Assembly: GCA_900546605.1 (NCBI GenBank)
Contig: URDV01000034.1
Span: forward strand, 1-13,057
Length of the DNA stretch: 13,057 nt
Source of the DNA: an uncultured Prevotella sp.
Lineage (GTDB): Bacteria > Bacteroidota > Bacteroidia > Bacteroidales > Bacteroidaceae
Direction of reading: 5' to 3'
A model generated the notes under the pieces. That model was not told the origin of the DNA, ran no database searches, and saw nothing but the letters and a program-made list of their open reading frames with translations. The translations under genes were made by a program, and so were the position numbers. The number at the start of each line of letters is the position of its first letter. Position 1 is the first letter of the stretch. Positions 9,001 to 13,057 of the stretch are shown here, one piece after another.

Positions 9001-9237
9001 GAATTCACCTTCGACATTACCAACTTTGCCAATATGCTCAACAAAAAGTGGGGTACACAGTATGGCAATGCCTACAACGTATCACCCGTTTCTGTTACAG
9101 GCATCAGCACTACCCAAGGTGCCAATGGCAACACCATTGCTACTCCTACCTACACTTACAATGCCAACAGCAACCCCAGTGCAGCTCCTATTCTTTCACG
9201 TTGGCACTGCCAAGTGGGCTTGCGCTTGACGTTCTAA
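6040..9237 (+). CDS. Oar-like TonB-dependent outer-membrane receptor
   Basis: A 1065-aa outer-membrane protein. A signal peptide (hydrophobic about 7-21, cleavage after ASA23) is followed by a CarboxypepD_reg-like beta-sandwich (~30-115, with GSVVDEKNEPVIGATI and NKDGRYTI), a plug domain (~140-240, with QIDGTVANDVFG, IQELQVV and GGAINAVTKQGTNEFHG) and a long aromatic-rich beta-barrel ending in the terminal Phe (GLRLTF) expected for outer-membrane insertion. The carboxypeptidase-like domain, the plug wording and the barrel length match the Oar group rather than a classical SusC; no SusD gene follows. In Myxococcus, Oar is needed for protease secretion; other members are substrate importers. 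The cargo here is unknown. It lies 84 bp after the phosphodiesterase gene with no clear promoter between (only an imperfect GAATTTTG), so co-transcription is likely. A strong terminator stands at 9330-9373. Confidence 0.9.
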   Translation: MSHFTKLMLAALTAPTFAVVASAQVTTSAINGSVVDEKNEPVIGATITAVHNPSGSRYRAVTNKDGRYTIQGMRTGGPYTVTVSYLGYGTKQYEKLYLELGNSLPINVQLKPKDNDLAEATVTVERKQKGGAAKNFSLQNITSTPTIDRSVQDIVKNSPMVTPNKVGGITIAGVNNRYNSFQIDGTVANDVFGLTANGMNGGQAGANPISMDAIQELQVVVAPFDVRQSGFTGGAINAVTKQGTNEFHGSAYAYYNNQKMYGKYDASRDYKKSPMTDQYNRTFGGTFGGAFIKDKLFFFVSAEGRKESYPSSYGPGYSNKYITTETAQQIADKYAQYTGVTDNFGSRNIDTKSFGLLARIDWNINENNKFAIRYQLNNANKDTWATGSKKYYFNNSGYRFFDKTNSIVAELNSRIGDKFYNEFRASATYVRDHREAGNEGPSIIIKNVKAADEVTNISAYIGTEQYSGANRLDQDVYTIENNLSYYTGQHTLTFGTHNEFYKIANLFMANATGYYGFNTLDDFMNDKPNAFGYTYSDKDLTGSLRYAPAMKTGQLGFYAQDKWTLNSAFNLTYGLRIDLPMFFNKPTTNVDFNRFAAQNNLGVKVGETPSVKVLVSPRVGFNWYADSEHKTLIRGGLGIFTGRVPFVWMSNAYNNNGIEVKHYNLSKGNLPTIGNSLNNLEETTKTLTAASEEINTIAKNFKFPQVLRANLAVEQKLPGDVKMTLEGVYSKNINQAFFENLAVTRNENDYVYAIPGVETSAAPYYHYITGSAYSNIINIKNTNKGYSYALTASLQKDFEFGLGINASYTFGHSKSVNDCTSSQAYSNWKYNYSIDTNAKNELGWSKFDIPHRIMIALNYNSPKYLNGLMSTSFSIIYNGTSGGRYSLTMNESKDFNGDGYRGNSLLYIPTDAELALMNFADVKDKNGNVTMTAAENRESFKQWIEADDYAKNHRGQYAERNSNRTPWENEVNLHFGQSFYAKNLGKLEFTFDITNFANMLNKKWGTQYGNAYNVSPVSVTGISTTQGANGNTIATPTYTYNANSNPSAAPILSRWHCQVGLRLTF

Positions 9238-9259
9238 CACTTGCGCAACACATAGTTTT

Positions 9260-9292
9260 TTACTTGTGAGCAAGTTTTAGCTACACAAGTAA
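9260..9292 (+). repeat. Inverted repeat after the receptor gene
   Basis: TTACTTGTG (9260-9268) and CACAAGTAA (9284-9292) form a perfect 9-bp stem with a 15-nt loop, starting 22 nt past the stop codon. It may stabilise the 3' end of the mRNA upstream of the stronger terminator at 9330-9373. Confidence 0.5.
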
Positions 9293-9329
9293 ACAAGCCA
9301 AAAGCCCATTTTTTTAGGGCCACATAATT

Positions 9330-9373
9330 AAAGCCACCGATTATGATTCACTTTTTCATAATCGGTGGCTTTT
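9330..9373 (+). terminator. Strong intrinsic terminator of the receptor gene
   Basis: A perfect 17-bp stem (9330-9346 with 9356-9372) contains the GC-rich core GCCACCGA and encloses a 9-nt loop. The stem closes with AAA/TTT and a short T-run follows, so it could work on both strands. It ends transcription from the phosphodiesterase/receptor side before hflX. Confidence 0.85.
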
Positions 9374-9433
9374 GTTGTAGACCATTTGCTTTTCAAAAGC
9401 GAAATTGTGCCGAATTTTCGGTTTATGGGGCAA

Positions 9434-9449
9434 CTTTACAGGTTAACAG
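9434..9449 (+). repeat. Octamer repeat, 2 units (direct orientation)
   Basis: CTTTACAG and GTTAACAG are in phase, followed by GTAAGTTT. They have the orientation of the 4456 array and oppose the array at 9521-9608; about 14 bases here (9441-9454) can pair with 9515-9529 at most positions. Confidence 0.5.
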
Positions 9450-9520
9450 GTAAGTTTGTCAAGCATTTTAGTTTCTTACCATTCTAACTTTAACATAATA
9501 AGTGGTGTATGCATACTTAC

Positions 9521-9608
9521 TTGTTAAACTGTCTACTTGTTAAGCCGTTACCCCATTAACCTGTTAATCTGTTAACCCGTAAACCCGTCAACTTGTTAAC
9601 CCGTTAAA
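9521..9608 (-). repeat. Tandem octamer array, 11 units (complement orientation)
   Basis: Eleven consecutive 8-nt units run without a phase break from TTGTTAAA (9521) to CCGTTAAA (9601), with consensus YYGTTAAC, the complement of the GTTRACRR unit of the 4456 array. They are more diverged from one another (for example CTGTCTAC, CCGTTACC, CCATTAAC, CCGTCAAC), which suggests an older array. It lies about 110 bp upstream of the hflX promoter box. Confidence 0.85.
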
Positions 9609-9720
9609 CCAATATGCTTAGATTAGCCCACCATTGCTCAACATACCCCATACATCTTTGCCGGCATAGCTCGGAATGAGTTATTTGTACTGACAAAAGT
9701 TCTTTTCCATTGAAAATGTG

Positions 9721-9728
9721 TAACTTTG
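9721..9728 (+). promoter_or_regulatory. Bacteroidetes -7 promoter box for hflX
   Basis: TAACTTTG followed by CAGC, almost identical to the box at 4723-4730. It implies a long leader of about 120 nt before the hflX ATG at 9857, containing the short ORF at 9751-9816. No clear TTTG -33 element is seen. Confidence 0.65.
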
Positions 9729-9750
9729 CAGCCAACAATAGTGCAGAGCT

Positions 9751-9816
9751 ATGAATAAAAGGACTAAAGAAGATATCTTTTCAAATGTCAACCTAACATT
9801 TGAATCATTAGCTTAA
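9751..9816 (+). CDS. Possible 21-aa leader peptide upstream of hflX
   Basis: ATG to TAA encodes 21 residues beginning MNKRTKEDIF and ending TFESLA. It begins about 22 nt after the -7 box, so it would be the first ORF on the hflX transcript. It shows no run of one amino acid typical of attenuation peptides. AAGGAGG, a near-ideal Shine-Dalgarno, overlaps and follows its stop (9815-9821). Translation is unproven; it may be a regulatory uORF or a chance ORF. Confidence 0.35.
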   Translation: MNKRTKEDIFSNVNLTFESLA

Positions 9817-9822
9817 GGAGGG
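9815..9822 (+). promoter_or_regulatory. Strong Shine-Dalgarno-like AAGGAGGG in the hflX leader
   Basis: This is a full match to the 16S anti-SD core, unusual in Bacteroidetes. It touches an ATG at 9823 with no proper spacing and lies 34 nt before the hflX ATG. An in-frame TGA at 9848 rules out a longer HflX start. The 9823 ATG opens a 33-codon ORF (to 9924) that overlaps the hflX start in another frame. Confidence 0.5.
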
Positions 9823-9856
9823 ATGCCTATTGTTACTTTAAAAAGATTGACTAATT

Positions 9857-11107
9857 ATGCAAGGTTTTATACAGACAGAAGAAATAAAGGCCGAAACCGC
9901 TATTCTTGTGGGCTTAATTACTAAGACACAAAATGAGCGAAAGACACAAGAATATCTTGATGAATTGGAATTTTTGGCCGAAACAGCTGGAGCCGTTACA
10001 GTGAAACGCTTTACACAGAAGATGGATGGTCCATCGTCTGTTTCATACGTGGGTAAAGGTAAATTAGAGGAAATAAAGGCTTACATTGACGCTGAGGAGG
10101 AGAATGAGCGCGAAATCGGTATGGTCATTTTCGATGACGAACTCTCTGCCAAACAATTGCGCAACATAGGACAGGTGTTGGGGGTTAAGATTCTTGACCG
10201 CACCAACCTCATTCTCGACATCTTTGCCATGCGCGCCCAAACGGCCAATGCTAAAACACAAGTTGAACTAGCTCAATATCGTTATATGCTACCCCGACTG
10301 CAACGCTTATGGACTCACCTTGAACGTCAAGGTGGTGGCTCGGGTTCAGGTGGTGGCAAAGGTTCTGTAGGCTTGCGTGGACCTGGTGAAACGCAGCTTG
10401 AAATGGACCGTCGTATCATTTTGAATCGTATGTCGTTGCTCAAACAACGCTTAGCTGACATTGACCGACAAAAAACAACTCAGCGCAAAAATCGCGGACG
10501 ACTCATACGTGTGGCCTTAGTAGGATACACCAATGTGGGTAAATCTACACTTATCAATTTGTTGGCTAAAACTGAGGTCTTTGCCGAAAACAAACTGTTT
10601 GCCACACTCGACACTACGGTGCGCAAGGTTATTATTGACAACTTACCTTTCCTATTGGCCGACACGGTTGGGTTTATTCGCAAGCTACCTACCGACTTGG
10701 TTGACTCATTTAAAAGTACAATTGATGAAGTGCGCGAAGCCGACTTGTTGGTACATGTGGTGGATGTGTCACACCCTGACTTTATGGAGCAAATTGAGGT
10801 AGTAAACAAAACGTTACAAGACTTGGGGTGCGCTGAAAAGCCACAAATCATCATCTTTAACAAAATGGATGCCTACACTTGGACTGAAAAGGATCCTGAC
10901 GATTTGACACCTGCTACTAAAGAGAATGTATCACTTGACGAACTGAAGCAAACGTGGATGGCCAAGATGGGTGATGACTGCATCTTCATTTCGGCTCGTG
11001 AACGACAAAACATTGACGAGTTAAAACAGTTACTTTATAGTCGCGTCAAGCAGTTGCACGTGCAAAAGTATCCTTATAACGACTTTTTGTTTGAACATTA
11101 TGAATAA
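9857..11107 (+). CDS. hflX: GTPase HflX
   Basis: A 416-aa ribosome-associated GTPase that in other bacteria binds the 50S subunit and splits stalled or hibernating 70S ribosomes, notably under heat stress. The N-terminal HflX domain (~15-190) carries the family strings SYVGKGK, FDDELSAKQLRN, DRTNLILDIFAMRA and the Gly-rich linker before GLRGPGETQLEMDRR. The G domain shows G1 GYTNVGKST (223-231), G3 DTVGF (269-273), G4 NKMD (335-338) and G5 SAR (379-381). Length is usual for the family. An in-frame TGA at 9848 leaves ATG 9857 as the first start. The leader has its own promoter box and a short uORF. No terminator is apparent; the MITE-like element begins 36 bp after the stop. Confidence 0.96.
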   Translation: MQGFIQTEEIKAETAILVGLITKTQNERKTQEYLDELEFLAETAGAVTVKRFTQKMDGPSSVSYVGKGKLEEIKAYIDAEEENEREIGMVIFDDELSAKQLRNIGQVLGVKILDRTNLILDIFAMRAQTANAKTQVELAQYRYMLPRLQRLWTHLERQGGGSGSGGGKGSVGLRGPGETQLEMDRRIILNRMSLLKQRLADIDRQKTTQRKNRGRLIRVALVGYTNVGKSTLINLLAKTEVFAENKLFATLDTTVRKVIIDNLPFLLADTVGFIRKLPTDLVDSFKSTIDEVREADLLVHVVDVSHPDFMEQIEVVNKTLQDLGCAEKPQIIIFNKMDAYTWTEKDPDDLTPATKENVSLDELKQTWMAKMGDDCIFISARERQNIDELKQLLYSRVKQLHVQKYPYNDFLFEHYE

Positions 11108-11186
11108 AATGTTCTGAAATATATTTACCCTAAAAGTACATTGAAGTCGTCTAAACTTTTATGAAGTTTAAGATTTGCCTTTATTT

Positions 11187-11294
11187 ATGAAGCGACTTTT
11201 GTATAAGATAGGCTGCACCTCAGCAAAAATCTCAAGCAAGCTTGGCTTTTTGCATTCGGTTTGCACTATCTTTGGCATTGAAGAGGGAGTGTAG
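11187..11294 (+). CDS. 35-aa ORF inside the MITE-like element
   Basis: ATG to TAG encodes 35 residues beginning MKRLLYKIGCTSAKISSKLG and ending FGIEEGV. I recall similar peptide strings as spurious hypothetical proteins scattered through Prevotella/Bacteroides genomes, which would reflect a repeated DNA element rather than a conserved protein; this recollection is unchecked. Translation is doubtful. Confidence 0.25.
   Translation: MKRLLYKIGCTSAKISSKLGFLHSVCTIFGIEEGV
11267..11274 (+). promoter_or_regulatory. Promoter-like box inside the MITE-like element
   Basis: TATCTTTG matches TAnnTTTG and is preceded by TTTG at 11249-11252 (14-nt spacing, the same as at 4705/4723). It points toward the permease gene 190 bp downstream, which has no other recognisable promoter box. 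The transcript would start near the GTGTAGC hairpin at 11289-11304. Confidence 0.45.
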
Positions 11295-11440
11295 CGAGCT
11301 ACACGACCGATGAGATGTCAAAAAACGGTCAATAAGAAAGGTAAAGATTAAATGTAGAAGAGGTAAAAGTTTAAATATAATCTTCGTCAGAAAAGTTTAG
11401 ACGACTTCGTTAATAGGGGAAAGTCATTTCCACACATAAC

Positions 11441-11465
11441 CAACCCTTAACAACCCAACCCTTAA
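11441..11465 (+). repeat. 10-bp direct repeat before the permease start
   Basis: CAACCCTTAA occurs at 11441-11450 and again at 11456-11465, 15 nt apart, ending 5 nt before the start codon of the permease. It could be a regulator site or a low-complexity leader; the C/A-rich composition leaves no Shine-Dalgarno. Confidence 0.4.
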
Positions 11466-11470
11466 AAGTT

Positions 11471-12676
11471 TTGAAAGCATTAGTTAAACGACAGTATATA
11501 CTGCCCTTTGTACTCATCACCTCCTTATTTTTTCTGTGGGGAGCCGCACATTCCATTCTCGATGTACTCAATAAGCACTTTCAGTTAGTTATCCCAGGCA
11601 TGAACCATGCACATTCATCCATGGTGCAAGTAATGTTTTATTTGGGATACTTTGTTATGGCCATTCCCGCAGGCCTTATTACTGACCGACGTGGCTATCG
11701 TATAGGCGTAGTTATCGGACTCATACTTTACGGCATCGGAGCTTTACTCTTTTGGCCTGGCGCACAAATCATGTCGTTTGAGTTCTTTTTAGGTTCACTA
11801 TTTGTCATTGCTTGTGGACTGGTGTTTCTTGAAACAGCGGCCAACCCCTATGTCACCGAACTAGGCGATGTTGAAACCGCAGCTTCACGTCTCAACTTAG
11901 CACAATCGCTCAATGGCTTAGGCTGCATCTGCGGTCCTTTGTTGGGTGGTTTACTCTTATTCTCTAATGGCGGAAGCGAACGCATTGCCTTACCTTATAT
12001 TGTTATGGGCATAATGGCATTGCTCGTAGCACTGGTGTTTACACGCGTAAAGTTGCCCGAAATTAAAACTACCAACACAGAACACACTATTCACAACAAA
12101 GCCCAACATCACACACTCCGTTCATTGTTTAAAAACAAGGCATTCATGTTTGGTGTGTTTGCCTTGTTGAGTTATGAAGTTTCTGAGATTTCAATTAATA
12201 GTTTCTTTATTAACTATGTGAGTGATAGCGGACTGATGGATGCTCGCGATGCAAGCGTGGCATTGTCATTCGGAGGACTATCGTTATTTATGTTGGGCCG
12301 CGTGTTAGGTAGCATTATCATGCAACACATCGACAGCGAAAAGGTGTTGCGCATCTGTGCATTAGGCACCTTCCTCACCACACTCATTGTAGTACTCGAC
12401 TTAGGCACCTTCTCATTTGGGGCTTTAGTACTTATCTATGTGTTCGAAAGCATTATGTTCCCCACCATTTTTGCACTTTCATTGCGCGGCCTCGGTCCGC
12501 TCACAAAACGCGCTTCATCACTACTCATGATGACCCCCGTGGGTGGTGCCATTGGTCCTCTTTTTATGGGACTTGTAGCTGATGCCAGCAGCATGTCTGT
12601 GGCTTTTATTGTACCCTTAGTAGGCTTCGCTAATGTAGCTGCTTATGCATTTTCTGATAAAAAAGTTCAAGAATAA
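11471..12676 (+). CDS. FucP-like MFS sugar permease (FGHS family)
   Basis: A 401-aa major facilitator protein of the fucose/galactose/glucose:H+ symporter group, located in the inner membrane with about 12 hydrophobic segments. Key features: an N-terminal LPFVLITSLFFLWG helix as in FucP, Asp31 (ILDVLNKHF) at the place of the proton-linked Asp46 of E. coli FucP, TDRRGYRIG after helix 2, and the family signature ACGLVFLETAANPY with Glu121 at the place of FucP Glu135. The start is TTG at 11471: the frame is open back to a TAG at 11414, but no ATG or GTG lies between, and TTG gives a FucP-like N-terminus. The substrate is probably L-fucose, glucose or galactose; sequence alone cannot decide. The MITE-like element upstream may supply its promoter. 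Confidence 0.88.
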   Translation: MKALVKRQYILPFVLITSLFFLWGAAHSILDVLNKHFQLVIPGMNHAHSSMVQVMFYLGYFVMAIPAGLITDRRGYRIGVVIGLILYGIGALLFWPGAQIMSFEFFLGSLFVIACGLVFLETAANPYVTELGDVETAASRLNLAQSLNGLGCICGPLLGGLLLFSNGGSERIALPYIVMGIMALLVALVFTRVKLPEIKTTNTEHTIHNKAQHHTLRSLFKNKAFMFGVFALLSYEVSEISINSFFINYVSDSGLMDARDASVALSFGGLSLFMLGRVLGSIIMQHIDSEKVLRICALGTFLTTLIVVLDLGTFSFGALVLIYVFESIMFPTIFALSLRGLGPLTKRASSLLMMTPVGGAIGPLFMGLVADASSMSVAFIVPLVGFANVAAYAFSDKKVQE

Positions 12677-12708
12677 TTTGGTAGTTTAAAATAAAAGCCA
12701 TACCTTTG
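12677..12708 (+). promoter_or_regulatory. Complete Bacteroidetes promoter for the tRNA cluster
   Basis: TTTG at 12677-12680 and TACCTTTG at 12701-12708, 20 nt apart, give both the -33 and -7 elements of the Bacteroidetes consensus. It starts right after the permease stop codon and 41 nt before the first tRNA, so the tRNAs have their own promoter. Confidence 0.75.
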
Positions 12709-12748
12709 CACTCGCAAAAACGATAAAACACTATCGTGCAAGTGCAAC

Positions 12749-12821
12749 GCGGAAATAGCTCAGTTGGTAGAGCACAACCTTGCCAAGGTTGGGGTCGCGA
12801 GTTCGAGTCTCGTTTTCCGCT
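12749..12821 (+). tRNA. tRNA-Gly (anticodon GCC)
   Basis: A 73-nt cloverleaf: acceptor GCGGAAA/TTTCCGC, D-arm GCTC/GAGC, anticodon stem CAACC/GGTTG with loop TTGCCAA giving anticodon GCC, T-arm GCGAG TTCGAGT CTCGT, discriminator T. CCA is not encoded. It decodes GGC/GGU. Confidence 0.96.
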
Positions 12822-12898
12822 CTATAAAACAATCGAAGCATGTCTTCCATTGCAGGATAACTTCTTCGAGCGAAACATATTAGATACTGAAACATCTT

Positions 12899-12982
12899 GG
12901 AGAGGTGGCGGAATTGGTAGACGCGCTACTTTGAGGGGGTAGTGACAATTGTGTCGTGGGAGTTCGAGTCTCCTCCTCTTCA
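12899..12982 (+). tRNA. tRNA-Leu (anticodon GAG)
   Basis: An 84-nt class II tRNA with a long variable arm: acceptor GGAGAGG/CCTCTTC (one G-U pair), the TGGCGGAATTGGTAGACGC D-region typical of tRNA-Leu, anticodon stem CTACT/GGTAG with loop TTGAGGG giving GAG, T-arm GGGAG TTCGAGT CTCCT, discriminator A. CCA is not encoded. It decodes CUC/CUU. Confidence 0.94.
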
Positions 12983-13002
12983 CTTGTAAAGATTTAGTTA
13001 AT

Positions 13003-13057
13003 GCGGAAATAGCTCAGTTGGTAGAGCACAACCTTGCCAAGGTTGGGGTCGCGAGTT
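13003..13057 (+). tRNA. tRNA-Gly (GCC), second copy, cut by window end
   Basis: The 55 nt present are identical to the first 55 nt of the tRNA-Gly at 12749, including anticodon GCC. The 3' part lies beyond the window. It is the third gene of a Gly-Leu-Gly cluster, 20 nt after tRNA-Leu. Confidence 0.93.

Larger units (their letters stand above)
9238..9856 (+). other. 619-bp intergenic region between the receptor gene and hflX
   Basis: It holds, in order, an inverted repeat (9260-9292), an intrinsic terminator (9330-9373), two direct octamer units (9434-9449), an 11-unit reverse octamer array (9521-9608), the hflX promoter box (9721) and the hflX leader with a short ORF. I see nothing recognisable in 9609-9700. 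Confidence 0.7.
11143..11408. mobile_element. MITE-like element with 18-bp terminal inverted repeats
   Basis: GAAGTCGTCTAAACTTTT at 11143-11160 is repeated in perfect inversion at 11391-11408, enclosing a 266-bp segment. A second, imperfect inverted pair lies inside (about 11166-11182 with 11337-11352, roughly 13 of 16 bases). The centre holds a short hairpin (GTGTAGC 11289-11295 / GCTACAC 11298-11304), a TAnnTTTG box and a 35-codon ORF. No transposase is encoded and no clear target-site duplication is seen next to the ends, so it would be a non-autonomous or degenerate element, or else a structured RNA locus. Confidence 0.65.

Noticed and set aside
482..9237. Canonical polysaccharide utilisation locus (SusC/SusD pair)
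   Set aside because: The receptor is Oar-like, no SusD follows it, no sensor-regulator is present, and terminators separate the GH31 gene from the rest.
9823..9924. 33-codon ORF overlapping the hflX start as a real gene
   Set aside because: The Shine-Dalgarno directly abuts its ATG, which is too close for initiation, and the last two thirds overlap hflX; kept only as part of the leader observation.
9857..11107. Other Era/Obg-type GTPase
   Set aside because: The N-terminal HflX domain and the GLRGPGETQLEMDRR string are specific to HflX.
12736..12942. 68-codon open frame across the tRNA cluster
   Set aside because: It overlaps a complete tRNA-Gly and half of tRNA-Leu; its translation is just read-through of tRNA sequence.

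Overview
The window looks like a chromosomal segment of a gut or oral Bacteroidales bacterium, most likely Prevotella-like. This rests on moderate GC, the Bacteroidetes promoter heptamer/octamer TAnnTTTG ahead of several genes, little use of Shine-Dalgarno sequences, an Oar/SusC-type TonB-dependent receptor and a FucP-type sugar permease. The genus is inferred from style only; no database was searched. All five protein genes and all tRNAs lie on the + strand.

Layout. Positions 1-481 are a gene-free leader rich in dyads: a three-armed repeat at the left edge, a short palindrome, three direct 11-bp repeats and a promoter box. A secreted multidomain GH31 glycosidase follows (482-4381, 1299 aa: GH31 catalytic core, FN3, F5/8C-like, dockerin, cohesin-like), with a hairpin terminator behind it. 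A 380-bp gap carries 14 perfect-length copies of an octamer GTTRACRR. Next come a secreted nucleotide pyrophosphatase/phosphodiesterase (4762-5955) and, 84 bp on, an Oar-like TonB-dependent receptor (6040-9237), probably co-expressed. A 619-bp gap holds a strong terminator, a second octamer array in the opposite orientation, and the promoter and a 21-codon upstream ORF of the ribosome-associated GTPase HflX (9857-11107). Between hflX and a FucP-like MFS permease (11471-12676) lies a 266-bp MITE-like element with perfect 18-bp terminal inverted repeats and its own promoter-like box. The window ends in a tRNA-Gly(GCC) / tRNA-Leu(GAG) / tRNA-Gly(GCC) cluster, the last copy cut by the edge.

How the genes may work together. 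The GH31 enzyme and the FucP-like permease fit host-glycan (mucin) use: the first would trim alpha-linked sugars outside the inner membrane, the second would import a monosaccharide such as fucose, glucose or galactose. There is no SusD and no sensor next to the receptor, so this is not a canonical polysaccharide utilisation locus. HflX and the tRNAs are housekeeping.

The most unusual signal is non-coding: the octamer GTTRACRR and its complement occur, always in 8-nt phase, in four intergenic regions, in arrays of 2 to 14 units and often in opposing orientations. The MITE-like element, the left-edge three-armed repeat and the hflX leader are the next most interesting.
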